A stretch of DNA of 64,000 bases from Aristaeella lactis (GCF_018118585.1 NZ_CP069421.1:1364001-1428000), one strand, 5' to 3'; counted from the stretch's first letter, positions 23,801-31,534 are shown. Notes: generated by a model not told the origin, from the sequence alone. Translations and numbers: made by a program.

Positions 23801-25198
23801 TCAGTCGTCCGGAGTGATGATGATCTTGGTGTCATGCGGCAGGTGGGTCCAGATCCACCAGCTGTTGATACCGTTGCCCGCCTCCGTGATTCGCGGGTCC
23901 ACGCGGATGCAGCCGTGGCTGGCTTTGCTGCCAAGCAGCGCCATTTCCTCCTCAAATGACCGTTCCCCGTTATGAACGGCATAACCCAGCTGGTGGATCA
24001 GGTTGCTTCCGTCAATCCGGATCGGGTACTGGTAATTATGTCCGTCCCGCTCAAACCCGGCCATCCGCGTCCCCAGCAGGTAAACGCCGCTGTGCGTATC
24101 CGCCTTGGGATGCTTTTCATCCACCAGTCCGGTGGACACCAGCACGGTGCCAATGGGCTTTCCGTATTCATAGACGGTCATCATCTGCTCTTTCTTGTCC
24201 AGCAGGATCCCGTAACGGGTGTTCGGCCGGATCATCCGCAGCTTGTCTTCTTTAACATAGCCTTCAATATAAGCGCCGTCGGGTTGGCGCCAGGCACCGA
24301 CCTTCACCCATCCGTCCCCGCAGATTTCCAGCACCGCCACGCCGACTGTCCGGCAGGAGCATGTCCCTGCCTTGGGGGAAGACGCGCTTTTTTCGCTGAC
24401 AATATACAGCCCGTTTCCTTCCTCTCCCGCGCCGACAGCCACAGGCGCCGTCAGGGCTTCCCAGACCACCGCGTCATCTGACAGGTCCGTCGGGATCAGG
24501 CTGCCGGTCACGGCCAGTTCCGGTTCCGGTACCGGTTCGGCAAGCAGTGTCACCTCCGCCTGGATCACCCGTTCCCTGCAGACGCTTGTGTAAGCGGAAA
24601 GAATATACACACCCGGTTCACAGATCCCGTGATGCCTGTTCCGTCCGTCCCACCAGAACACCACAGGATATTTCTGGCCGTTCGCGTCTTTCATATGCCA
24701 GAGTTCTTCCTCCGGATTCTCTTTGGACGCAATGCTCAGTTCGCAGGTGCCCGTTCCGGATACACCTACCTCAATCCGCAGCGGAGTTTTCCCGTCCAGG
24801 TAAACTGATTCAGCCGCCGGCAGGCAGCATACAGCGGCGGAACGCGGCCTTGCGGCCGCTGTGGTAACGCTTGTTTCCTCGCTGGTGCCGTCACTGTGTT
24901 CCAGGATGGCCCGGAGCGTCAGCTTTCCCTGCTGCAGGGGCTCCCCGCCAAAGGTCAGCCCGTCCCACAGAATCTCTGTTTTCCCCGCCGGAATTTCCAG
25001 GCCGGTCACCGGATTTTTCAGCGGAACCGTTCCGCTGACAGCCTCAATGGTCAGCGTTCCGCCTGTTTCCGTGTTCACAGTCAGTATGTTATCGTCAAAG
25101 GACCTGATCCCCTGTGTTTTCAGCTCAAGCGCGCAGGCGGAACAGGCCCCCGCAAGCAGCAGCAAAACAAGGATGAGTACGGCAGCGGACTTCTTCAT
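23801..25198 (-). CDS. Exported L,D-transpeptidase (YkuD domain)
   Basis: The protein has 465 residues. The N-terminal export signal ends in LLAGACSAC, a possible lipobox. Residues about 30-240 hold beta-rich domains with Ig-like features, then an SH3-like segment (about 255-315). The YkuD catalytic domain occupies about residues 325-465. Its motif SKASHGCIRV provides the catalytic Cys, with the upstream His in LIHQLGYAVHNG. Such enzymes form 3-3 peptidoglycan cross-links or attach proteins to the wall. The start is the ATG at 25198 (GGGAGG 10 bases upstream). A TTG one codon earlier is possible. Confidence 0.9.
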   Translation of the reverse strand: MKKSAAVLILVLLLLAGACSACALELKTQGIRSFDDNILTVNTETGGTLTIEAVSGTVPLKNPVTGLEIPAGKTEILWDGLTFGGEPLQQGKLTLRAILEHSDGTSEETSVTTAAARPRSAAVCCLPAAESVYLDGKTPLRIEVGVSGTGTCELSIASKENPEEELWHMKDANGQKYPVVFWWDGRNRHHGICEPGVYILSAYTSVCRERVIQAEVTLLAEPVPEPELAVTGSLIPTDLSDDAVVWEALTAPVAVGAGEEGNGLYIVSEKSASSPKAGTCSCRTVGVAVLEICGDGWVKVGAWRQPDGAYIEGYVKEDKLRMIRPNTRYGILLDKKEQMMTVYEYGKPIGTVLVSTGLVDEKHPKADTHSGVYLLGTRMAGFERDGHNYQYPIRIDGSNLIHQLGYAVHNGERSFEEEMALLGSKASHGCIRVDPRITEAGNGINSWWIWTHLPHDTKIIITPDD

Positions 25199-25271
25199 CA
25201 ATGAGCATCCTCCCGTTCATTGTCCTGGGGACCGTTCTGTGATTGTGCCGTTCAGCTTTATTCTGTTTTAT

Positions 25272-25300
25272 ATTGTAGCGTTTCAGGTTCCTTTTGTCCA
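25272..25300 (-). promoter_or_regulatory. Promoter of the L,D-transpeptidase gene
   Basis: TGGACA (25295-25300) and TACAAT (25272-25277) are 17 bases apart on the minus strand. Confidence 0.65.
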
Positions 25301-25309
25301 CGCCGGATC

Positions 25310-25951
25310 TCAGACTTCCCCGGTGTATTCTTTCAGTTCCTCCAGGAACTCCCGGTAATCCTCATCAGACCAGCGGAACGTCAGGTCTTCCTCTGTAAAG
25401 TCCTCCGGCTTGTCCCGCATAAGCTCCTCCCCGATGTCATAATCGAACCTCCGCAGGACAGCTTCCGCAAACTCCCGGAAGAACATTCCGATCCCCGTAA
25501 TGACGTTTCCGTCCTCGATGATCCCTTTATGAATAAAATTCTCCTTCTCCACAAAATCGAAGGTTTCCGCCATCTGCATAAAATAGCCAGACGTGAACTT
25601 TCTGCCGCGAAGGATCCCCGCTTTGGACAGCAGGATCGGAGCGGAGGAAATGGCCGCGAACACGGTCTCTGAGCCGGCGCCTTCCCCGAGGAACCGGATC
25701 AGTTCATCGTCAAACAGTGCCGGGAGCGGATTCACTGTACCCGGCAGGATCACGCAGTCATAATCCGTCACTTTGGCTTCCGCTGTGGTTTTTGTAGGAT
25801 GCGCCTTCAGGCCTTCCTCGCTGGTTACTTCCTGCGCGCCGCTCGAAATAAAGTCAATCTTCTCCCCAAACCACACGCTCAGCACAGAGGTGAGGCAGGT
25901 GATCTCCTGCAGTGAAAAATCCGGATAAAGCATTACAGCAAACTTTGACAT
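25310..25951 (-). CDS. DJ-1/PfpI-family protein with Ser at the nucleophile position
   Basis: The protein has 213 residues. KFAVMLYPDFSLQEIT and DYDCVILPGTVNP match the N-terminal half of DJ-1/PfpI proteins. The nucleophile elbow, usually A-I-C-x-x-P, reads AAISSAP here, so the reactive Cys is Ser. Peptidase or deglycase chemistry is therefore doubtful, and a binding or regulatory role is possible. GGGAGG precedes the ATG. It follows the ABC-F stop by one base and is probably expressed from the ABC-F attenuated promoter. Confidence 0.85.
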   Translation of the reverse strand: MSKFAVMLYPDFSLQEITCLTSVLSVWFGEKIDFISSGAQEVTSEEGLKAHPTKTTAEAKVTDYDCVILPGTVNPLPALFDDELIRFLGEGAGSETVFAAISSAPILLSKAGILRGRKFTSGYFMQMAETFDFVEKENFIHKGIIEDGNVITGIGMFFREFAEAVLRRFDYDIGEELMRDKPEDFTEEDLTFRWSDEDYREFLEELKEYTGEV

Positions 25952-25952
25952 A

Positions 25953-27509
25953 TCAGTTCCTCCCTTCATCTTCCGTTGTTTGGGCAGCGGACAGTCCCTG
26001 TTCCGTCAGCCGGAGTACCCTGCCGGGCCAGTCCCTGATCAGCAGCCGGTCATGGGTTACACAGATCACGGCACCCGGAAAGCTGCGGATCATATCCCGC
26101 ATCACCGGTGCGGAAAGCGGGGAAAGATTCCGCGTGGGTTCATCCATCAGCAGCACATCCGGATGCGCCATCATCAGTTTGAGCAGGAGCACTTTCGCTT
26201 TCTGCCCGCCGGACAGGGACCGGATCGGATGTTCCAGTTCGTCCCGGGAAAACTTCATGGCGATCAGGGAAGCCCGGATGGAAGTCATCTGCTCCTTGCT
26301 GCCGTCTGTATTCAGGTATTCCACCGGCGTCATGGAAAAGTCCAGTCCTTCCTCATAGTGCTGGGGCATCAGGGCCGTCTTCAAACTGGAATCCTGCTTC
26401 AGTTTCTCTTCGATCTGCCGTAACAGGGTCGTTTTGCCTGTGCCGTTGCTGCCGGTGATCAGCACCTTTTCGGAGCCCCGGATCTGCAGGTGCAGATCCT
26501 CTGCCAGTGTCCTTTCCCCGACGGACAGCCGGTCCAGGTCCAGGTCCAGCACATGCTTTCCGCCCGGAACCGGCTGGATATCGGAAAACAGCGCGTACAT
26601 GGAGAGTTCCTCCGCCGGTTTTTCAATGGCGGATTTCTCTTCCCGTTCATAGCGGTGTTCCAGGCTTTTGACCGCTTTCATCTTCTTTTTCAGCAGCCTG
26701 CCGCCATGGGGATCCTGGCGGGAGATATTCTCCTGTGCCCTGGTAACGGCATCCTCGATCTTTCTGAATTTTTCCTCCCGGATCCGCCGTTCCCTTTGAT
26801 CGTTTTTCCAAAGCTGTTCCTGCCGGTCCAGCTGGTCCCGCCGGTTCCGGACGTATACCGCGTAGGGTTCCTTTGTCCAGGTCCATCTGGGTTCAGCCCG
26901 GCCGTGCAGGGATTCCAGGTGAAGCACCTGGGTAGCGGTCGCCTGCAGCAGCCCCTCGTCATGGCTTACATACAGTACCGGCAGTTCACAGGAGAGCAGG
27001 AAACGTTCCAGCGCCAGGATCGCGTCCAGGTCCAGGTCGTTGCCCGGCTCATCCAGCAGCAGCATGGTGGGCTGCTCACAAAGGAGCAGCAGTAGGCGCA
27101 GTCTCACCTTCTCCCCGCCGGAAAGCAGGCCAAAACAGGTTTCCGACCAGCAAAGCTCCTGATCCATGGACAGTTTCCGGCAAAGCTCAGCCAGGTCTCC
27201 GGGATCCGTATCCGTGAACGCCGGGTTTCCCATGCAGAGCGTATAAGCCGGCAGGTCATTCCACTCCGTCGGAGCTTCCTGGGCCAGGTAGCCGATTTTT
27301 TCGCCCGGATAATGGATATTTCCGCTGATCTCCGCCCACTGCCTCAGCCTGTCCGGACAGGCAATGGCCTGCAGCAGGGCGGATTTTCCGTTCCCTTCCT
27401 CTCCGATCACGGCAAGGCGTTCATTGCCGGCCAGCGTAAAGGAAAGATCTTTGATCAGCGGTCTTAAGTCTTTGTTATGAAGAATGGATAGATTTCGAAC
27501 TGTTAGCAT
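25953..27509 (-). CDS. ABC-F ribosome-associated ATPase (antibiotic-resistance type)
   Basis: The protein has 518 residues. There are two ABC domains with no membrane segments: Walker A GEEGNGKSALL with signature LLSGGEKVRLR, and Walker A GSNGTGKTTLL with signature RSLSGGQKAKV. A charged helical linker of about 80 residues (the P-site tRNA interaction motif region) joins them. The size and the leader architecture match target-protection ABC-Fs (Vga/Lsa/Msr/VmlR type). Those displace ribosome-bound antibiotics. Which drug class cannot be read from sequence. The start is the ATG at 27509 with GGAGG eight bases before. The upstream leader holds a three-codon frame and a terminator. Confidence 0.88.
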   Translation of the reverse strand: MLTVRNLSILHNKDLRPLIKDLSFTLAGNERLAVIGEEGNGKSALLQAIACPDRLRQWAEISGNIHYPGEKIGYLAQEAPTEWNDLPAYTLCMGNPAFTDTDPGDLAELCRKLSMDQELCWSETCFGLLSGGEKVRLRLLLLLCEQPTMLLLDEPGNDLDLDAILALERFLLSCELPVLYVSHDEGLLQATATQVLHLESLHGRAEPRWTWTKEPYAVYVRNRRDQLDRQEQLWKNDQRERRIREEKFRKIEDAVTRAQENISRQDPHGGRLLKKKMKAVKSLEHRYEREEKSAIEKPAEELSMYALFSDIQPVPGGKHVLDLDLDRLSVGERTLAEDLHLQIRGSEKVLITGSNGTGKTTLLRQIEEKLKQDSSLKTALMPQHYEEGLDFSMTPVEYLNTDGSKEQMTSIRASLIAMKFSRDELEHPIRSLSGGQKAKVLLLKLMMAHPDVLLMDEPTRNLSPLSAPVMRDMIRSFPGAVICVTHDRLLIRDWPGRVLRLTEQGLSAAQTTEDEGRN

Positions 27510-27527
27510 ACACAACACCTCCGGTGA

Positions 27528-27594
27528 GGCGTCAAACCCGGAAACAGATCGGCACGAAAAAAAGCCGGAAGCTGCGCTCCGGTATTTTGACGCC
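27528..27594 (-). promoter_or_regulatory. ABC-F leader: terminator enclosed by a second long stem
   Basis: On the minus strand, GGCGTCAAA (27594-27586) can pair with TTTGACGCC (27536-27528), enclosing the terminator hairpin at 27582-27557. The distal arm ends just upstream of the ABC-F ribosome-binding site (27518-27522). Mutually exclusive folds between this stem, the terminator and an upstream AAACCGC hairpin would make a classical attenuator. Confidence 0.6.
27557..27582 (-). terminator. Leader terminator of the ABC-F gene
   Basis: On the minus strand CCGGAGC-GCA-GCTTCCGG (one bulged T) is followed by CTTTTTTT. It lies about 48 bases upstream of the ABC-F start codon and downstream of the promoter, so it must be read through for expression. 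Confidence 0.75.
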
Positions 27595-27640
27595 CGAAAT
27601 AAACCGCCTGTTCAGCGGTTTCCTCTGACATCAAAATCCG

Positions 27641-27652
27641 TTATTTGCGCAT
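27641..27652 (-). CDS. Three-codon leader ORF (Met-Arg-Lys-stop) upstream of the ABC-F gene
   Basis: ATG CGC AAA TAA is preceded by a purine-rich GGGGCGGGAAG ribosome-binding site. It begins about 25 bases after the predicted transcription start. Very short leader frames upstream of a terminator are the known regulatory element of ribosome-protection ABC-F and Erm genes. A drug-stalled ribosome at such a frame would change leader folding. Existence as a translated element is inferred, not shown. Confidence 0.5.
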   Translation of the reverse strand: MRK

Positions 27653-27683
27653 CTTCCCGCCCCTCTCATCAATCGTTATTTAC

Positions 27684-27712
27684 ATCCTACCATTCGTTTC
27701 AGCTTCTGTCAA
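27684..27712 (-). promoter_or_regulatory. Promoter of the ABC-F leader
   Basis: A perfect TTGACA (27707-27712) and TAGGAT (27684-27689) are 17 bases apart on the minus strand. Confidence 0.75.
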
Positions 27713-27756
27713 ACCCGTCCGGTATATTTTTCCTTCATCTTCACCATACCAGGTTT

Positions 27757-27825
27757 CCAGTAACTATCACATCGCAGCCGTGCACGGCTGCGATATTTCA
27801 CATCCCGCGCAGCGGGATATTTCAC
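27757..27825. repeat. Hairpin array A (two stems joined by ATTTCAC)
   Basis: The array opens with CCAGTAACTATCAC. Stem 1 is ATCGCAGCCG/CGGCTGCGAT with loop TGCA (27771-27794). Then come ATTTCAC, stem 2 ATCCCGC/GCGGGAT with loop GCA (27802-27818), and ATTTCAC. It is the same layout as array B, about 70 bases downstream. Confidence 0.9.
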
Positions 27826-27892
27826 TTACAATATACTGTTTCCTTTCAATACCCTGACTGACAAGAAACGTCTCTTTTTCATTCCCTTGTCC

Positions 27893-28013
27893 CCAGTAAC
27901 TATCACATTTTGCCGAAGGCAAAATATTTCACATTTCCCGAAGGGAAATATTTCACATTGAGCCGTAGGCTCAATATTTCACATCGCAGCCGTTTACGGC
28001 TGCGATATTTCAT
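27893..28013. repeat. Hairpin array B (four stems joined by ATTTCAC)
   Basis: It opens with CCAGTAACTATCAC, as array A does. Stems are ATTTTGCC (27907-27925), ATTTCCC (27933-27949), ATTGAGCC (27957-27975) and ATCGCAGCCG (27983-28006), each perfectly self-complementary with 3-4-base loops. Between stems the linker is always ATTTCAC. Stem sequences differ but pairing is kept; the last stem equals stem 1 of array A. The array lies downstream of the xre gene and upstream of the ABC-F promoter. Confidence 0.92.
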
Positions 28014-28015
28014 TG

Positions 28016-28079
28016 GGAATACGCGGTCGATGAGGATGAAACGCTCACGTTTCAGCTTTCCTCATCATCCGCGTATTCC
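28016..28079 (-). repeat. Large inverted repeat spanning the xre stop codon
   Basis: GGAATACGCGG pairs with CCGCGTATTCC, GATGAGGA with TCCTCATC, and TGAAACG with CGTTTCA, separated by small internal loops (26 bp total, loop CTCA). One arm is the coding sequence for the C-terminal EYADDEES and stop. The other arm is its mirror downstream. Confidence 0.9.
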
Positions 28080-28264
28080 AAAATTTCTCCCGGCTGGCAC
28101 TTCAGCACCTTGCAGATCGCGTTCAGTGTTGAAAAGCGCACCGCGCTGATCTTTCCGGTTTTCATCTTTGACAGGTTAACGTTTGCCACGCCCACCTTTT
28201 CGGAAAGCTCGTTCAGCGACATTTTCCTGTCCGCCATTACCCTGTCCAGGCGTAAAATAATCAT
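28052..28264 (-). CDS. Small XRE-family HTH regulator (YozG-like)
   Basis: The protein has 70 residues, almost entirely a Cro/C1 helix-turn-helix: LDRVMADRKMSLNELSEKVG, then VNLSKMKTGKISAVRFSTLNAICKVLKCQPGEIL. It matches the YozG-type regulators that are paired with DUF2975 membrane proteins. The start is the ATG at 28264 with GGCGGTGAGC upstream, 13 bases after the DUF2975 gene. Its stop codon lies within a large inverted repeat. Confidence 0.9.
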   Translation of the reverse strand: MIILRLDRVMADRKMSLNELSEKVGVANVNLSKMKTGKISAVRFSTLNAICKVLKCQPGEILEYADDEES

Positions 28265-28277
28265 ATGCTCACCGCCT

Positions 28278-28835
28278 TCACAGCGTCTCGTCTGATTCCT
28301 GCTGCAGCTTGCAGCCATAGTTGAACACATAGGCTATGATCATCAGCACCACACCCAGGATAAGCACGGAATAGATGAACGGATAACCCAGATCCATATA
28401 TCCGTCTGATTTCACGAAGTTTCCCCCGTTTTTCGAGATCAGTTCAACAACCGTCCTGTAAACGAGACTGATGATTCCGAGCAGTATGGCAAGGAACCCG
28501 GCGCCTTTGATCTTGTCCGCGATATCGTAGCAGAAGGGTGTTTCCGCGGTTCTCAGCCGACGGAAAATGTGTCGTGCCGCATTCCACAGCAGGGCAATGC
28601 CGCCCAGCACCAGGAATACATATATCACTGAAACCAGTACCGAAGGAATATCTGCTTTTCCCCCGTTGTTCCGGTACTGGATGGCCTGGACAATCGGCAC
28701 GATAAGGCAGAAAACAGCAGCGGCAGCGAACAGGACGCACATAAGCGTACTGAAAATATGCATTATCTTGCAGAATTTTTCATACCGGCCTTTTTCCTGT
28801 GCCAGCGTTCTTTCCATAATGTCCGTTGTTTCCAT
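28278..28835 (-). CDS. DUF2975 membrane protein
   Basis: The protein has 185 residues. There are four predicted membrane helices (about 28-50, 72-92, 118-142 and 155-175). The layout and partner gene match the DUF2975/YoaS family, always found with a YozG-like regulator. The function of the pair is not established; an inhibitory membrane partner for the regulator is one idea. The start is the ATG at 28835, behind AAGGAGG. Confidence 0.85.
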   Translation of the reverse strand: METTDIMERTLAQEKGRYEKFCKIMHIFSTLMCVLFAAAAVFCLIVPIVQAIQYRNNGGKADIPSVLVSVIYVFLVLGGIALLWNAARHIFRRLRTAETPFCYDIADKIKGAGFLAILLGIISLVYRTVVELISKNGGNFVKSDGYMDLGYPFIYSVLILGVVLMIIAYVFNYGCKLQQESDETL

Positions 28836-28897
28836 GGCATATTCCTCCTTTGTATTCTTATTATCCGCAAAGACTTTCCCTTTCACTCACAGCCATT

Positions 28898-28926
28898 ATA
28901 CTAAACCTTGTTTATACGCTTGTCAA
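28898..28926 (-). promoter_or_regulatory. Promoter of the DUF2975-xre pair
   Basis: TTGACA (28921-28926) and TAGTAT (28898-28903) are 17 bases apart on the minus strand. The rest of the gap (28927-29187) contains one hairpin (CCCGGTGTC/GACAGCCGGG, 29000-29025) and no convincing gene. Confidence 0.7.
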
Positions 28927-29187
28927 TATATTTTTAATGTTTATCGTTAATTGTTTAACTTTCATCATTATATGATCTTTGATTCCTGATGAATAGTTTC
29001 CCGGTGTCTGACATTGACAGCCGGGAGTCAAACTGATATTGTACAATCAACTTTGCACCGTTATCAGCGTTCCGGTCCGCCGCCTGCCCCATGAAGCATC
29101 CGGTGGTCAAGCCCGAACAGAATAACCCCTTGAAATCACTGAATCTTTTCAGGATAGGATACATCCATTCAACAGGAGGAAGAAACC

Positions 29188-29952
29188 ATGGAAAACGCAC
29201 CCCAGCTGAGAATCCCGAATGTGATCCCGATCAATGACCATATCTGGCTGCTGGATGATAATCACCAGGCCACCTGCTATGTGGTTGCCGGCACAAAGCA
29301 GGCCGCCGTTATCGACACATCCCTCGGTATGAGCAATATCCGGGCGGTTGCGGAAGCCCTGACTTCCCTGCCCCTGATCTGCATCAACACCCACGGCCAC
29401 GGAGACCATATGGGCGGAAACTGGGCTTTCGAAAAAGCTTATATGAACCTGGCGGATCTGCCCCTGACAGAAGAAACCATCAACATGCCCCAGATGCAGG
29501 CTGCCATGAAACAGTTCGGGATCAATTTCCCGCCCTTTGAAAACATTGAAGACGGGCAGGTTTTTGATCTGGGCGGAGTTGAACTGGAAGCGATTCATTT
29601 TCCCGGGCATACTGCCGGAGAAATCGTCCTCCTGGACCGGAAGGATCGCATTCTTTTTGCAGGAGACGGTATGGTACAGCACCTGTGGCTGCAGCTGGAG
29701 GAATCCCTGCCCGTAAAAACGCAGATCGAAAGCATGGAACGCCTGCTCCCCCTGAAGGATCAGTTTGAAACCATCCTGCACGGCCACTGCCAGGCGCCCT
29801 GCGGCATTGAGCTGTTCGACACCATGCTGGCCGCGCTGAAAGATCTGGAAGCCGGGAACACCGAAAACGATATTGATTATGAATGTTTCGGGCAGGTCTT
29901 CAGAGCCCATCCCTATCAGCCGGAAGACCGCAGGATCGTATATAAAGGCTGA
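29188..29952 (+). CDS. Metallo-beta-lactamase-fold hydrolase
   Basis: The protein has 254 residues. The zinc motif is THGHGDHMGG, followed by further ligand positions in PGHTAGE, AGDGM and LHGHC. It is a glyoxalase-II-like subgroup of unknown substrate. GGAGG precedes the start. It is the first gene of a co-directional run of eleven small enzymes extending to 37078. Two related proteins occur at 33440 and 55848. Confidence 0.88.
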   Translation: MENAPQLRIPNVIPINDHIWLLDDNHQATCYVVAGTKQAAVIDTSLGMSNIRAVAEALTSLPLICINTHGHGDHMGGNWAFEKAYMNLADLPLTEETINMPQMQAAMKQFGINFPPFENIEDGQVFDLGGVELEAIHFPGHTAGEIVLLDRKDRILFAGDGMVQHLWLQLEESLPVKTQIESMERLLPLKDQFETILHGHCQAPCGIELFDTMLAALKDLEAGNTENDIDYECFGQVFRAHPYQPEDRRIVYKG

Positions 29953-29969
29953 ATGCGGAGGATAAAGAA

Positions 29970-30506
29970 ATGAAGATCAGGCAGTGCCTGTTTGATGAGG
30001 TTCTGGTACTGGAACCAGCTGTCCGTACAGACATCTGCGGAAGCATGACGGATCTTTCCCCCGATCAGATCCGGGAAGCTGTTCCGCAGGCAGACTGGAA
30101 AGTTCAGCGGATCTATACCATGCCTGAACGGCATACCTTCTTCGGCATCCATTTCCAGAAAGAACCTTATCCCCAGGCAAAGCTCATTTCCGTCCTGCAG
30201 GGTAAGGGACTGGACTATGTGGTGGACCTGAGGAAATGCTCCGCGACCTGTGCGCAATGGCAGGCCCTGGAACTGGACGCTGCCGATCCCGTTTTTGTGT
30301 ATATTCCTTCGGGGTTCGGCCATGCCTTCCTTTCCCTCGAGGAAAACACCATCCAGTACTTTGCCGCGGACCGGGAGTTTGTCCGCGGGTATTCCGGAAG
30401 CATCAACTGGAAAGATCCGGAAATTGCCCTGGAACTACCCTGTGAAGATCCGGTCCTTTCAGACAAGGACAGGCTGGCCCCGTTCTTGAAAGCGATCGGA
30501 AAATAA
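29970..30506 (+). CDS. dTDP-4-dehydrorhamnose 3,5-epimerase-like cupin (RmlC family)
   Basis: The protein has 178 residues. FFGIHFQ, QGKGLDYVVDLRK and FVYIPSGFGHAFLSLE match RmlC-type epimerases that epimerise nucleotide-sugar intermediates. No other rhamnose genes are nearby, so the substrate is uncertain. It begins 17 bases after the preceding gene with GGAGG. Confidence 0.82.
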   Translation: MKIRQCLFDEVLVLEPAVRTDICGSMTDLSPDQIREAVPQADWKVQRIYTMPERHTFFGIHFQKEPYPQAKLISVLQGKGLDYVVDLRKCSATCAQWQALELDAADPVFVYIPSGFGHAFLSLEENTIQYFAADREFVRGYSGSINWKDPEIALELPCEDPVLSDKDRLAPFLKAIGK

Positions 30507-30540
30507 TCCTGCCTTTCATACCTTTTCGGAGGGAAACAAA

Positions 30541-31041
30541 ATGCTCTGTGTCATTGCGTTGCTGTCCCCTGAAGCAGATCAGTCCCTGACCCTGCTTCGC
30601 GAAACGGCTCTTCCCGGGGTTCGGTTTACCCGTCCCCTTCACGCGCATATTACACTCGCCACGTATCTCCCGGAAGATACCGATACGTTTATCCGCTCGT
30701 GTGAAAAAATGTTCAAAGACACCCGATCCTTCACCGTCAGCTATGAACAGATTGAAGTGCTTTCCGACATCGTCATTGCCGCGCCGTCAAAATCTCCGGA
30801 ACTCATCTCCCTGCACAGACGCATTGCTGATCAGTACAATGAATCCCTGGATCAATGGACTGCCGGGGATCTCTGGTATCCGCATACAACGCTGTACTGC
30901 GATCCCGAAGCGGATCTGAACGCGGTCTGTGCGGAGATACGGAAGCATTTTGTTCCGTTTGAAACGCGGATCAGCGAGATTGAATTTTCCCGGGTGGAAG
31001 AAACAGGCTACACCGTCCTGAAAAAGATCACCCTGCTGTAA
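30541..31041 (+). CDS. 2H phosphoesterase (2'-5' RNA ligase-like)
   Basis: The protein has 166 residues. The two HxT motifs are HAHITLA (near residue 35) and YPHTTLY (near residue 120). This superfamily hydrolyses 2',3'-cyclic phosphates or 2'-5' linkages. The particular substrate is unknown. GGAGG lies upstream. Confidence 0.85.
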   Translation: MLCVIALLSPEADQSLTLLRETALPGVRFTRPLHAHITLATYLPEDTDTFIRSCEKMFKDTRSFTVSYEQIEVLSDIVIAAPSKSPELISLHRRIADQYNESLDQWTAGDLWYPHTTLYCDPEADLNAVCAEIRKHFVPFETRISEIEFSRVEETGYTVLKKITLL

Positions 31042-31054
31042 ACAGGAGGCCTGT

Positions 31055-31534
31055 ATGGATAACGAACAAACCTCCGGCTGCTACGGCTGCCGCATTATCA
31101 AGGGAGAGAAGGAACTCCCCGGCGGGGTCATCCATGACGGTAAAGCCGCTATTCTGGCTGCTGATCCCGATGTTCCCGTTCCCGGTTTCCTGATCATCAC
31201 TGCCAAAAGGCATATCCGCGCCTTCTCAGATCTGACAAAGGAAGAAAGAATCGAGATCGGCAGTATCCTTTACTGTGCTGAAAAAGCCCTGAAGGAACTG
31301 CATATTGTGAATGAGATCACCCTGGTCCAGGAAGAGCGTTCTGAACACTTTCATATCTGGCTCTTCCCGATGTATGATTGGATGATCGAACGCTTTGGAA
31401 CCGGCATACGGTATTTACGGGATATCTCTGAATACGCAAAGGAGCATGCGGACAAAAGCACCTGGAAAACAGTTTCGGATACAGCTGAAAGGATCAAAAC
31501 CGCCTTCATGGACTTTTACAGGGAGGAAGCATAA
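31055..31534 (+). CDS. HIT-like protein with altered histidine triad
   Basis: The protein has 159 residues. Related to HIT nucleotide hydrolases and transferases (PGFLIITAKRHI and EHFHIWLFP). The usual H-x-H-x-H-x-x triad reads H-F-H-I-W, so the third His is Trp. Catalysis may still be possible, because the middle His is the nucleophile. Its stop overlaps the next gene's start (TAATG). Confidence 0.8.
   Translation: MDNEQTSGCYGCRIIKGEKELPGGVIHDGKAAILAADPDVPVPGFLIITAKRHIRAFSDLTKEERIEIGSILYCAEKALKELHIVNEITLVQEERSEHFHIWLFPMYDWMIERFGTGIRYLRDISEYAKEHADKSTWKTVSDTAERIKTAFMDFYREEA

Noticed and set aside
27757-28013. CRISPR array
   Set aside because: The repeated unit is only about 7 bases and the variable parts are palindromes of 17-24 bases rather than unique spacers. 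No cas genes are present.
28955-29200. Possible minus-strand gene of about 80 codons in the gap before the first MBL gene
   Set aside because: It lacks a ribosome-binding site, overlaps the start of a well-supported plus-strand gene and matches no family I know. A decayed remnant cannot be excluded.
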